From Cricetomys ansorgei (Eukaryota; Chordata; Mammalia; Rodentia; Nesomyidae): a stretch of DNA of 64,000 nucleotides. Positions within the stretch are counted from its first letter, which is position 1. The number at the start of each line of letters is the position of its first letter. This document shows, piece after piece, positions 9,910 to 19,097 of this stretch. Position numbers and translations under genes: made by a program. The DNA lies in NCBI GenBank assembly GCA_026225945.1, contig JAMJFZ010003716.1, forward strand, positions 49,199 through 113,198, in the 5' to 3' direction. The notes below the pieces were generated by a model, which saw nothing but the letters and a program-made list of their open reading frames with translations, had not been told where the DNA came from and searched no databases.

Positions 9910-11814
9910 ATGGGAAATCAACAGATAAAGCCGATTCTGGATGCAATGCAGGCGTTGCTTAAGCAGAGAGGTTTAAAGATATCTGAAAGGGTGCTGAAAA
10001 ATTTTTTAAAAGAAATAGAAAGAGTAGCACCGTGGTTTGTTGGTACAGGGTCCCTAACTAAGGGCTCCTGGGACAAACTCGGAATAGATCTAGCTAACGA
10101 AAAGGAGAAATCTAGGTTGAGACCAGGCACATGGCCAATTTTTAAAATGATTAGAGCTTGCATAGAGGACGACAGATGCCAAGACAAAGTGAGGGAGGGA
10201 CAGCGAGCATTAGCTGATCATCAGGACAGTCTATCAGAAGCAGGAAAGGGAGGGGAAAAGGTAAAAAATAAACTTCCCCAAAGGAAACAAAAAGATAAAA
10301 GGGATCATCAGGATAGTCTATCAGAAGCAGAAAAGGGAGGGGAAAAGGTAAAAAATAAACTTCCCCTAAAGAAACAAAAAGATAAGGATAGAGAAAAACA
10401 AGAAAAGGACAAAGAAGGAGAAAAGCGGGAAAGTAGACAGAGACTGTACCCAGTACTGGATGAGTTTCGAAACCTTAGAGTGGAGTCCTCCTCCTCTGAG
10501 GAGACGTCCTCGGAGGGGGAGGAATCTAAAACTAGTTCAGGAGAAGAGGAAGAGGAAGTACTGGACCCAACAGAAAGAACAGAGTTAGAAGAGGAAGCTG
10601 CTAGGTATGAACAAAGAAGATATGGACCCGATCCTCCTTATGCACCCACGTGTAGTCCAACAGCGCCACCTTTGGAGGAACTAATGGTGGTGCACCCAAA
10701 AATTAAGAAAAAGAGGGACAACATGAAGGTAACAAATTCTCTTATTTCAGACAAAGAAAGAAAGAAGATTAGAGCTGCCTTTCCAGTATGGGAAGAAGCA
10801 GGACAAAGACAGTATTCTCAGCTAGATTTGAAACAATTAAAGGCCTTAGTAGATGCAGTTCAGACATATGGAGTCACGGCCTCATTTACTGTGGCATTGG
10901 TTGAAAGACTTACCGCCTCAGCAATGACTCCAGATGATTGGTACAACACTGTTAAAGCAAGTCTCACGATGGGACAATATTTAGACTGGAAATCCATTTT
11001 CCAGGATCTTTGTATGAGTCAGGCTAGAAAAAATGCAGCGGATCAGCATCCTCAATGGAATTTTGATATGCTTACAGGACAAGGTCAATGGGCTGCAAAT
11101 CAAACAGTTTTTCCATCTCAAGTATATGAACAGATTAATCATGCTGCAGTTAAGGCATGGAAGAGTTTGCCCAATAAGGGACAAGTAGCAGGCAATTTAA
11201 CAAAAATTATTCAGGGCCAAAATGAGCCATTTGCAGATTTTGTAGCCAGAATGATGGAAGCTGCAGCAAAAATATTTGGAGATTCTGAAACGGCTTTGCC
11301 ACTGATAGAACAATTAGTTTTTGAACAATGTACAAAAGAATGTAGAAATGCTATTACACCATGGAAAGGAAAAGGTCTTAATGCTTGGATGAAAGCATGT
11401 AGAGAGATAGGAGGACCCTTAACAAACTCAGGATTAGCTGCTGCAATTTTATCCGCACAAAAGAGTAATGCTATAAAGTGCTACAAGTGCGGTAAAGCTG
11501 GTCATGTCCAGAGACAATGTCGAGATAATGTCAAAGACAATCAAAATGAAGGGAGGAAACAGCCAGGAATGTGCCCTAGATGTAAAAAAGGGAGACATTG
11601 GGCAGGTGAATGCAGATCAGTCAGAGACATCAAAGGGAGACCTCTTACTGAACAGTCAAAAAACGGGCAGAGGGGCCCCCGTCCCCAGGGCCCTCAAATG
11701 TATGGGGCAGTAGAGGAGACACCACTCCACGGGTCTGTGAAAGCAGCATCATCAGGAGGGTCACCTCCGGATCAGCAGGGTTGGACTTGCACTCCACCAC
11801 CAGAGCAGTACTAA
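9910..11814 (+). CDS. gag: Gag polyprotein (634 aa)
   Basis: This precursor forms matrix, capsid and nucleocapsid of the particle. The start is the ATG after the leader; Gly2 follows Met, as needed for N-myristoylation and plasma-membrane assembly. A highly charged region at about 100-235 includes a perfectly in-frame 29-residue tandem duplication (103-131, 132-160). A PTAP late-domain motif lies at 250-253. Capsid begins near 291, with the major homology region at about 435-452 (QGQNEPFADFVARM). Two CCHC zinc knuckles follow: C524/C527/H532/C537 and C555/C558/H563/C568. The frame runs 150 bases past the slippery site at 11658-11664 before stopping. No inactivating change is visible. Myristoylation, PTAP and two knuckles match betaretroviral Gag. 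Confidence 0.95.
   Translation: MGNQQIKPILDAMQALLKQRGLKISERVLKNFLKEIERVAPWFVGTGSLTKGSWDKLGIDLANEKEKSRLRPGTWPIFKMIRACIEDDRCQDKVREGQRALADHQDSLSEAGKGGEKVKNKLPQRKQKDKRDHQDSLSEAEKGGEKVKNKLPLKKQKDKDREKQEKDKEGEKRESRQRLYPVLDEFRNLRVESSSSEETSSEGEESKTSSGEEEEEVLDPTERTELEEEAARYEQRRYGPDPPYAPTCSPTAPPLEELMVVHPKIKKKRDNMKVTNSLISDKERKKIRAAFPVWEEAGQRQYSQLDLKQLKALVDAVQTYGVTASFTVALVERLTASAMTPDDWYNTVKASLTMGQYLDWKSIFQDLCMSQARKNAADQHPQWNFDMLTGQGQWAANQTVFPSQVYEQINHAAVKAWKSLPNKGQVAGNLTKIIQGQNEPFADFVARMMEAAAKIFGDSETALPLIEQLVFEQCTKECRNAITPWKGKGLNAWMKACREIGGPLTNSGLAAAILSAQKSNAIKCYKCGKAGHVQRQCRDNVKDNQNEGRKQPGMCPRCKKGRHWAGECRSVRDIKGRPLTEQSKNGQRGPRPQGPQMYGAVEETPLHGSVKAASSGGSPPDQQGWTCTPPPEQY
10216..10389 (+). repeat. In-frame 87-bp tandem duplication in gag
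   Basis: Two direct copies (10216-10302 and 10303-10389) differ at only a few bases and encode a repeated 29-residue lysine/glutamate-rich block beginning DHQDSLSEA. The period is a multiple of three, so gag stays open. Confidence 0.93.
11658..11664 (+). promoter_or_regulatory. gag-pro -1 frameshift site (A AAA AAC)
   Basis: The heptamer is in phase with gag (codons tca aaa aac), the arrangement used by MMTV and other betaretroviruses. The following sequence is very GC-rich and self-complementary (aggggccccc ... ccagggccct), suiting a stem-loop or pseudoknot. The pro frame is exactly -1 from gag. Confidence 0.88.
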
Positions 11815-12581
11815 CTCCTACCATGGGGTGTCAGCCTATCCCCTCGGATCTGCATGGTCCGTTACCTCCTGACACCGTAGGATTGGTTATTGGCAGATCA
11901 TCCACTACCTTGAGAGGATTAGTAGTGCATCCAGGAGTCATTGATCAGGGCTATGAAGGATGCATAAAGATCATGTGCTCTTCCCCCCGAGGAATAAGTT
12001 CTATCTCTCCTGGGGATAGAATAGCTCAGCTTCTTGTTCTCCCCAGTCTACATAACATGTTTCCAAGCAAAGATCAGGTCAGAGGAAACCGGAGATTTGG
12101 GTCCTCAGGAGGAGGCCATACCTTTTTATCATTAGAGCTAGATAGGAGACCAACTCTGGAGCTAACAATTGAAGGAAGAATGTTCACAGGGTTGTTAGAT
12201 ACTGGAGCAGATACCACCATTATTTCAACTACTTGGTGGCCTCTGGAATGGCCTGTAAATCAGTCAGAGCAGTCTCTACAGGGTTTAGGGTATGAAGCTG
12301 CTCCCAATGTCAGTGCTAAAACGCTGCATTGGGAAGATCCAGAAGGAAGAAAAGGCATTGTTATCCCATACGTCCTGCCACTTCCTATTAACTTATGGGG
12401 AAGAGATGTTCTTAAGCAAATGGACTTTAGACTTACAAATGATTATTCCCCCCAAAGTCAAAACATGATAAAAAAGATGGGATGTGTGCCAGGAAGAGGT
12501 TTAGGGAAGGCTTTACAGGGGCGTACCAGTCCAATACCTATAAAAAATAAACAAGACAAGACAGGACTGGGTTTTTCCTAG
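11664..12581 (+). CDS. pro: Pro: dUTPase + aspartic protease + G-patch (-1 frame of gag)
   Basis: The reading frame entered by -1 shifting at 11658-11664 gives about 305 codons to TAG at 12579-12581. First comes a retroviral dUTPase at about residues 37-150, with motif SAGLDLHS, the GVIDQGYEG nucleoside-binding motif and [11 protein letters not shown]. Next is the aspartic protease with catalytic LDTGAD (Asp179 in this numbering). Last is a C-terminal G-patch near residue 273 ([14 protein letters not shown]), typical of betaretroviral proteases. The protease cuts Gag and Gag-Pro-Pol as a dimer; dUTPase lowers dUTP during reverse transcription. Key residues appear present. The start given is the frameshift point; no initiator codon is expected. 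Confidence 0.9.
   Translation, partial: RAEGPPSPGPSNVWGSRGDTTPRVCESSIIRRVTSGSAGLDLHSTTRAVLTPTMGCQPIPSDLHGPLPPDTVGLVIGRSSTTLRGLVVHPGVIDQGYEGCIKIMCSSPRGISSISPGDRIAQLLVLPSLHNMFPSKDQVRGNRRFGSSGGGHTFLSLELDRRPTLELTIEGRMFTGLLDTGADTTIISTTWWPLEWPVNQSEQSLQGLGYEAAPNVSAKTLHWEDPEGRKGIVIPYVLPLPINLWGRDVLKQMDFRLTNDYSPQSQNMIKKMGCVPGRGLGKALQGRTSPIPIKNKQDKTGLGFS
12569..12575 (+). promoter_or_regulatory. pro-pol -1 frameshift site (G GGT TTT)
   Basis: This heptamer of X XXY YYZ form is in phase with pro (ctg ggt ttt) and lies four bases before the pro stop. The shift leads straight into the open pol frame, itself -1 relative to pro. Confidence 0.78.
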
Positions 12582-15166
12582 AGGCCATTGAGGAGGCAAT
12601 TCCTATACCTTGGCAGTCAGAGGAACCGGTGTGGGTTCCTCAATGGCCACTTACCTCTGAAAAATTACAAGCAGCAAAAGAATTAGTCCAAGAACAAGTA
12701 ACATTGGGACACTTAGAGATCTCCCATTCCCCATGGAATACTCCAATATTTGTAATAAAAAAGAAGTCAGGAAAATGGAGACTTCTCCATGATTTAAGAG
12801 CCATCAATAGACAAATGCAAATCATGGGCCCTATACAAAGAGGGCTACCTCTCCTTTCTACATTGCCAAGACACTGGGATGTGATCATTATTGATATTAA
12901 AGATTGTTTTTTCTCAATTCCTTTACATAATAAAGATAAAGTTAGATTTGCCTTTACTTTGCCCAGTGTTAATCATGAAGAACCTGATAATAGATATCAG
13001 TGGAAAGTACTGCCACAAGGTATGGCTAATAGCCCTACCATGTGTCAAATCTATGTGGCAGCGGCAATTCAACCTGTAAGAGATAAGTATAAAAAAATTA
13101 GAATTTGTCATTACATGGATGATATCTTGCTTTGCTTTAATAATCTAAAAGTATTACATCAAGCATTTGCTATGCTGATGGAAAATCTAAAAGATAAGGG
13201 GTTGTTTGTAGCACCAGAAAAAATACAAGAAGGAGACGTGAATAAATTTCTAGGATCTATAATAACCTCTACTGCTATTAAGCCACAGAAGGTGACAATA
13301 AGGAGAGATTCATTAAAGACTTTAAATGACTTTCAAAAATTGTTAGGAGATATTAACTGGATAAGACCTTACCTGAAGTTAACAACTGCTGAACTACAAC
13401 CCTTATTTAAAATTCTGGAAGGAGATTCGGCAATAACCTCTCGTAGAGAGTTAACACTTGAAGCTTCTCAGACACTTGAGAAGGTGGAAGAATGCTTGAA
13501 GGAAGCATTATTGACACGTGTTGATCCCTCCTTGTCATTTCTATTATGCATCATCCCGTCGCCTAAACAACCAACAGCAGTGCTATGGCAACAGGGGCCT
13601 TTGTTATGGGTTCATTCTCATACCTCACCAGGACATGTATTAGGACACTATCCTACCTTGGTGGCTGATTTGGCTATGAGAGGCATTCAACTAGCGTTGA
13701 CACACTTTGGCAAAGAACCAGAGAAAATTATCAGCCCATATACTAAATTTCAGGTGCAAACACTTTGTGCCACCATTGATAATTGGGCTGTCTTGAGATG
13801 TGTTTTCTCAGGACAAATTGACAATCATTTTCCTAAACATCCACTTTTACATTTTGCTCGTACAAATGCTTTTATATTTCCTAAAGTCACTAAAAAAGAC
13901 CCGATCCTTAACGCCACAGACATCTATACTGATGGCTCTAAAACTGGCATCGGAAGTTATGTTATAAATAATCAGCCTACACAAATCAAATATGATTTTA
14001 ACTCTCCACAACTTGTGGAATGTGCTGTTGTAGCTACAGTCTTAAGAAAATTTCACGAACCTGTTAATATCATTTCTGATTCTCATTATGTAGTGAGAGC
14101 TGTTCAAATTTTAGAAGTGGTTGATTTAATAAACTCTAAAAGCACAGTGGCTACTGTATTTTCGGATATACAGACATCAATAAGAAACAGAACTAATCCT
14201 TTCTTCATTCAACATATTAGAGCTCATACTCTGTTACCTGGCCCCATGGCTACTGCTAATGCCATGGCGGATAAAGCTACAAAAGGGATTTATTTGGCTA
14301 CCTCTCCTATTCAATTGGCTTCTGAATTCCATACCCTATATCATGTCCCAGCTAATACATTGAGACAAAAATTTCATATATCTCGTGCTGAAGCTCGAGA
14401 TATTGTACTTAAGTGTAACAACTGTGCAGAGTTTCGCTCTGTACCATCCTTTGGTGTTAACCCTAGAGGGTTACAGCCATTACATATTTGGCAAATGGAC
14501 GTGACTCATTATAATGGCTTTGGAAAAATGAAATATATTCATGTATCTGTGGATACCTGTTCTGGCATTATCCATGCAACCCCCCTGGCGGGAGAGAAGG
14601 TGATTCATGTAATCACTCATTGCCTAGAGGCATGGGCAGCCTGGGGCAAACCATTACAACTAAAAACTGACAATGGTCCGGCGTATACATCTAAGCCATT
14701 TCAACAATTCTGTCAGAGAATGGGAGTTCATCACGTGACTGGGCTACCCTATAATCCACAAGCTCAAGGCATTGTGGAACGTGCTAACGGCACTTTAAAA
14801 GTCTACCTACAAAAACAAAGGGGAGGAATAGGCCCCACCATGGGACCTAAGACATCTATCTCCCTATCCCTATTTACTCTAAATTTTTTAAATTTGGACT
14901 CAGAAGGACGGTCTGCTGCGGACAGACATGCTTCTCACACTGTTCCGAAAGAACAAATCAAATGGAAAGATGTGATCAATAATCAATGGAAAGGCCCGGA
15001 TCCAATATTAATAAGATCCAGGGGAGCTATTTGTGTTTTTCCACAGGACCAAGAAAACCCAATCTGGGTACCTGCAAGGCTAACCAGAATTGTCAAAAAA
15101 GAAGATGTGGAACCCAGAACTATGGATCCTGACATGGATACTCCTGAACCAACAGACACAAGCTGA
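12575..15166 (+). CDS. pol: Pol: reverse transcriptase, RNase H, integrase
   Basis: The frame downstream of the second frameshift gives about 863 codons to TGA at 15164-15166. The reverse transcriptase has YMDD at residues 180-183 (13112-13123) and the [13 protein letters not shown] primer-grip region. RNase H shows TDGS (Asp453), the conserved Glu, a second Asp (SDSHYVV) and a final Asp (ADKAT). Integrase has the N-terminal HHCC zinc-binding pattern and the DD(35)E triad: Asp642 (WQMDVTH), Asp699 (TDNG) and Glu735 (VERANG), with exactly 35 residues between the last two. No stop or missing catalytic residue is seen. The last 62 bases overlap env in another frame, as in other betaretroviruses. 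Confidence 0.95.
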   Translation, partial: FLEAIEEAIPIPWQSEEPVWVPQWPLTSEKLQAAKELVQEQVTLGHLEISHSPWNTPIFVIKKKSGKWRLLHDLRAINRQMQIMGPIQRGLPLLSTLPRHWDVIIIDIKDCFFSIPLHNKDKVRFAFTLPSVNHEEPDNRYQWKVLPQGMANSPTMCQIYVAAAIQPVRDKYKKIRICHYMDDILLCFNNLKVLHQAFAMLMENLKDKGLFVAPEKIQEGDVNKFLGSIITSTAIKPQKVTIRRDSLKTLNDFQKLLGDINWIRPYLKLTTAELQPLFKILEGDSAITSRRELTLEASQTLEKVEECLKEALLTRVDPSLSFLLCIIPSPKQPTAVLWQQGPLLWVHSHTSPGHVLGHYPTLVADLAMRGIQLALTHFGKEPEKIISPYTKFQVQTLCATIDNWAVLRCVFSGQIDNHFPKHPLLHFARTNAFIFPKVTKKDPILNATDIYTDGSKTGIGSYVINNQPTQIKYDFNSPQLVECAVVATVLRKFHEPVNIISDSHYVVRAVQILEVVDLINSKSTVATVFSDIQTSIRNRTNPFFIQHIRAHTLLPGPMATANAMADKATKGIYLATSPIQLASEFHTLYHVPANTLRQKFHISRAEARDIVLKCNNCAEFRSVPSFGVNPRGLQPLHIWQMDVTHYNGFGKMKYIHVSVDTCSGIIHATPLAGEKVIHVITHCLEAWAAWGKPLQLKTDNGPAYTSKPFQQFCQRMGVHHVTGLPYNPQAQGIVERANGTLKVYLQKQRGGIGPTMGPKTSISLSLFTLNFLNLDSEGRSAADRHASHTVPKEQIKWKDVINNQWKGPDPILIRSRGAICVFPQDQENPIWVPARLTRIVKKEDVEPRTMDPDMDTPEPTDTS
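15031..15046 (+). promoter_or_regulatory. Candidate env splice acceptor
   Basis: A pyrimidine-rich run ends in ccacag at 15046. It lies 58 bases before the env ATG, with no intervening ATG, so a transcript spliced from 9704 to 15047 would have env as its first start codon. Confidence 0.6.
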
Positions 15167-16706
15167 AGAACTACGTTGGGGTATAATGTCAACATTCCCA
15201 AAGCCTATGCCAGTTATGTTCGATACTCAAGTATTTCCTAGATTTTTTACAACAAATGAATCTTTAGGATTAGCAACTCTTCCTTTGGATGAAATTAGAG
15301 CAGAAATTCCAAACAATGTGAGTTGGTCTGTCAAAGGAAGTTTGTGTTTTACTGTTAATGAGAGTAATATAGAGTGTATAATTTTAAAACAATTTTCAAA
15401 AGCAAAAATAACGCCAAGAAATATTAAGAATAATACAATTCATAATACTACAGTATTGTTTGCCACGTGGCCAAAAACTGCTAGTGATTCAGAGAAAAAT
15501 CAAAAGTTTTATGCACCCAAATGTAAAAATCCACAACTTGATTATCAGTTAGTTTGGACTGGGTGTCAAGGTAAGGAGGTCCTTAAGATAAGTGATGAAT
15601 TCACTTTTTCACCATTAAGAGGGGCAGGAAATTATACTACAATGACTCCTACAGATGGGGTTAATCCTTTTGATATTTGGCTGTTATGCGGAAATAATGG
15701 AAGTTGTACTGATATTACCCCTATGTCCATGCTTTTAGGAGGAAGTTTACGTAAAGGACAAATTAATATTACATTGGCGTCCATTACGGAAGGCGGAAAT
15801 GATAAAATAAAACCAGTAAAAGATTTGACAACAATAGTAGAATTTGCGCCCACCCCAGTTTGTGTGTGGCCGCCATTTATTTGGGTTGTTTGTAATTATA
15901 ATAGCTGTTCATATGCCTCATGTTGGAATGCAAGTATACATAAAACAGCCACTGTGGCCCGAATGCCTCGATTTGTTCCAGTTCCTGTAAAAACGACCAG
16001 TTCCATAAATCTATTTAGACAAAAAAGGGACTTTGGTATAACTGCAACCATTGCCACTATTATAGCAGCTACAACAATAGCCGCTTCTGCTGCTGCTTCA
16101 ACATTGGCGTTGTCTGGTCAGGTACAGACTGCAGCCACTTTAAATAATCTCTCGGCCTCGGTCAGCCAAGCCATTGATGTCCAAGCCTCTGTGAACACTC
16201 AGATTAGAGGTGGACTCATGATTGTGAACCAACGTATAGATTTGGTACAAGAACAAGTTGATATTTTGTGGCAGATGGCACAACTGGGCTGCGAGATAAA
16301 AATGCCTGGGTTATGCGTGACATCCATTCTATATGAAAAGTTTACTTACGCGGCTAACCTGTCTAAAGAATTGTCTCAACAGCTACAGTACAATTGGTCT
16401 GCTGAATTTGATACAACAATGAGAAGATTACGGATGGCCATTATACAGATCAACTCCACTCGACTTGACTCTTCCTTAACCCAGGGGCTTTCTACTTGGT
16501 TTCTCTCTGCCTTTTCCTACTTCAAAGAGTGGGTGGGAGTCGGGCTTTTCGGCTGTATGACTCTGGCGGGAGTGTTAATTACATTTTGGTTGCTCTGCAA
16601 ATTTAATAGACAACATCAAAGAGATAAAATCATGATCACTCAAGCCTTACTCGCCATAGAACAGGGAGCATCCCCTCAAGCTTGGTTAAATATGCTCAAA
16701 CAATGA
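15105..16706 (+). CDS. env: Env glycoprotein (533 aa), intact, beta-type
   Basis: Surface and transmembrane subunits for cell entry. I start at ATG 15105, since the open frame upstream lacks ATG. Residues 1-20 are a hydrophobic signal peptide. The surface subunit (to 308) has about nine N-x-S/T sites. A furin-type site RQKR (305-308) precedes a glycine/alanine-rich fusion peptide (about 310-335). The ectodomain has a single C396-x7-C404 loop rather than the CX6CC of gamma-type Env, which is consistent with MMTV/HERV-K-like non-covalent Env. The membrane span is at about 477-497, followed by a cytoplasmic tail of about 35 residues. TGA is at 16704-16706. Frame and motifs look undamaged; function is untested. 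Intact env is uncommon in IAP-like elements. Confidence 0.93.
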   Translation: MWNPELWILTWILLNQQTQAEELRWGIMSTFPKPMPVMFDTQVFPRFFTTNESLGLATLPLDEIRAEIPNNVSWSVKGSLCFTVNESNIECIILKQFSKAKITPRNIKNNTIHNTTVLFATWPKTASDSEKNQKFYAPKCKNPQLDYQLVWTGCQGKEVLKISDEFTFSPLRGAGNYTTMTPTDGVNPFDIWLLCGNNGSCTDITPMSMLLGGSLRKGQINITLASITEGGNDKIKPVKDLTTIVEFAPTPVCVWPPFIWVVCNYNSCSYASCWNASIHKTATVARMPRFVPVPVKTTSSINLFRQKRDFGITATIATIIAATTIAASAAASTLALSGQVQTAATLNNLSASVSQAIDVQASVNTQIRGGLMIVNQRIDLVQEQVDILWQMAQLGCEIKMPGLCVTSILYEKFTYAANLSKELSQQLQYNWSAEFDTTMRRLRMAIIQINSTRLDSSLTQGLSTWFLSAFSYFKEWVGVGLFGCMTLAGVLITFWLLCKFNRQHQRDKIMITQALLAIEQGASPQAWLNMLKQ

Positions 16707-16927
16707 GACACTGTCTTGAATACTGGTACTCCTGAGGGCTCAGGATCCCATTGCACCAGGATACCACAAGACAGACCTGTGTTACCTCCCAGGGCTCGTG
16801 TTCCCATTGCACGGGATAAAGGTACACAGGGTCCTCCTCCATGTAACCTCCTTGATCGCTCAAAGCTGTTGGATCAGCGGGCTAGATCGGTAAATACATG
16901 GTTGCAGTTTGACATATTAATTAAAGT

Positions 16928-16939
16928 AAAAGGGGGAGA
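16928..16939 (+). other. Polypurine tract
   Basis: aaaagggggaga directly abuts the 3' LTR and would prime plus-strand DNA synthesis. The 233 bases between the env stop and the LTR hold no convincing gene. Confidence 0.88.
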
Positions 16940-17289
16940 TGTTGGGAGCCGATATCATTCGCCATTAGAGGATGGCGCAGGCTCCCTGCTTCCTGGATTC
17001 CTCACGGGAACGTTGTTTGCTTTTGCACATGCACTGGCTGTGTGGCTCAAGTTACCCACATGCTAATTGGGGTCGTAAAAACCACCGGTTGAAGGCAGTA
17101 TACTAATTAGGTTCTGAAAGAGCACCAATTGGCAGGGAAAGACATTCCCCAGAGCTCTATATAGCCGGGGGGCTTCTAGGCTCGGGGTCTCTTTCCATCT
17201 GAAACCTAAAAGAGCTGTGAATAATAAACTTCCGTCAGAAGGATCCTGTTTTGCCGCGTCTCCTTTATCGGCGAAGGTAGCGCGCGACA
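16940..17289 (+). repeat. 3' LTR of provirus
   Basis: This is the second 350-bp copy, following the purine tract directly and ending CA next to the target duplication. As it points toward Trim30 paralogue 1, whose 5' UTR/coding exon begins at 19098, it could serve as an alternative promoter; that is inference. Confidence 0.97.
17223..17228 (+). terminator. Polyadenylation signal in 3' LTR
   Basis: aataaa in the R region would end proviral transcripts; the 5' LTR copy is at 9513-9518. The inferred cleavage site is about 15-25 bases further on. Confidence 0.75.
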
Positions 17290-17295
17290 CCAGAG
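17290..17295. repeat. Target-site duplication, right copy (ccagag)
   Basis: This is the exact right-hand partner of 9224-9229. Removing the provirus and one copy restores a continuous host sequence. Confidence 0.95.
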
Positions 17296-18370
17296 AACCA
17301 GCTCCAACGTGTCAGGGTTCTGAAGAGGAGGTGTGGAATCAGCCGGAAAAGCACAGAGATGTCGCAGAAATGGGTCACATATGTTCTTTATTTAGACTTC
17401 CCTCTATTGTCTTGTCTCTCTTTCTACCAGTTCTTTTCCTTCTCTCTCTATATATATTTCTCCATACACCTTATGTACATTTTAGACAAAGTCCCTTGTA
17501 TAGTAAAAAAAAAAAAAAATTACAAAAAATCATCTTAGTCATAAACTTCAGGTTTACATAGTGATTACAAGTGTTACATTTCAATGATTACAAGTTCCTT
17601 TCAGTTTTAAAAACTAGTTATCTTAAAACCCACACCTGAACACCCAGTTCTACATATATTTTCTCCCCACGATACAACTATTTCCCAAAAGCAATAGTTT
17701 TGCTATTATAGATTAACAGAGGTTAAGCAAGCCAAGTATTCCAACAGCCAGCCCCTCATTTTGCGACAGGTAGAGGTCTCTTAGTTACCAGGAAAAGAGT
17801 ATATGTCATGCTACCCTAACTTAACAATTCTTATTTAGCTAACAAAGTGAAACAAGCATATTATTAAATAGAAAACTTTAAGTCAGGGGTATTTCTGCTT
17901 GTCTTAGGTGAAAGGATGATCAGCTGCACACCTCTGAGTCCTCGAGGCACACACCAAAGCCCATCATCAGACATATTTTAAAAAGCAGGAATGATCAAAT
18001 TTTTATTGTGATCACGTAATTTCAAATTTAATAGTGCGTACTGAAACTCATTTGTTAGGCCTGTGTGTCATAGGTGAAACTCATGGATCCTAGTCATTAA
18101 GCTTCCTTTGTTTTTGTTTTCTAATTCTGACCAAAACAAGTCTGTCATCAAAACTATATTTTCTTACTTTTATGTTACTGCCTAGATTACAAATGTTTCC
18201 CAGGTTACTAATTCCAAAAGGGAAGATAAAAACGCCCTTATATAATCATATTGAGTATACATGGAAAACACCTGATTTTTTCCTAAGTGTACATGTTTGT
18301 CGGATATTCTTTCTGGAATTTCATTAATTTAGCTGAGTGACATTGCCTTTTGAAAAATCACCACTGTTGT
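17296..18370 (+). repeat. Interspersed repeat copy A, upstream of Trim30 exon 2
   Basis: Shares long blocks with 20310-21950 in the same orientation, for example gtcagggttctgaagagga, attaacagaggttaagcaag and aactcatttgttaggcctg. The provirus is inserted at its left edge. Unclassified LTR-type repeat; no gene in this stretch. Confidence 0.7.
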
Positions 18371-19097
18371 TATGAATAGTACCACCAGAAAGATAACGTG
18401 ACTATAATAGCAATCAACAAGTCAGAGCCAACCAATACCACTACCAAAAAGGACCCATCAGGATATAGTCTCCCTGAAACTCTGCTTTATGAGACATAAA
18501 CTCATCACTACCCTGTAAGATGGTGAATGACCCTCCTGAAGTTCCAACGCTGGCTGCAATTCCTCTGACATGTTGTCATATATTAAACATCAATAATAGA
18601 AATTGCTGAATATGTGCATCAGATGGGACATCTTACACTCTAGGTCAGGTCAGCACCACCTCTTTCTGATAAGGAACTTGTAAGGAGAGGATCAGAGCGA
18701 GTCACACTGCCTGGTGCTGCTAGAAGAGGGATGGCAGTGACTGGAGACAGAAGTTTGATGCTTTTAACACTGAAGATGTGGTGTTGGCCTGGGAAAGAAA
18801 GGATAGGCCTGAAGGTAGGTTACACAAGGGTGGTGGAAGGAAACACTTCCATGCTGCCCTTCAGTAAAGGGGAATAACAAGCATGCATCTCAAGTTCTGT
18901 CTCTTGGGATGAACTAAGAGTACAGGACTTGAAAGAGGGATGAGATGCTCCTTCTGTCGTGTCACTAATCTTCTTTCCACAGGTCTCGCCTTGTTCTTTG
19001 ACCTTGTTGTCATGGCCCCTCCTTCATCTCTGCAGTCAGTGTTCATTCTTTTTGTCCTTTTCTCACTTGGCCCCTTCTCATCTTCTCAGCCTTGCAG

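Larger units (their letters stand above)
9230..17289 (+). mobile_element. Complete ERVK (betaretrovirus/IAP-like) provirus
   Basis: An 8,060-bp provirus reads 5' LTR, primer site, leader, gag, pro, pol, env, polypurine tract, 3' LTR. It is flanked by the direct 6-bp repeat ccagag (9224-9229 and 17290-17295), the target duplication size of class II elements. I read both 350-bp LTRs base by base and found no difference. gag, pro, pol and env are all open, with no internal stop or unexpected frameshift. The tRNA-Phe primer site and the LTR start (tgttgggagc) point to the IAP / MmERVK10C / RnERVK group of rodent class II elements; this naming is from memory and needs a library search. It lies in the same orientation as the Trim30 gene downstream. 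Identical LTRs imply a recent insertion, or less likely recent LTR conversion. Confidence 0.96.

Noticed and set aside
10981..11184. Minus-strand frames inside gag, pol and env
   Set aside because: Short antisense shadows of strongly supported retroviral genes.
16716..17066. 116-codon frame between env and the 3' LTR
   Set aside because: It starts at a non-standard position, runs into the LTR and has no domain. An MMTV-Sag-like gene was considered, but the short LTR has no such ORF.
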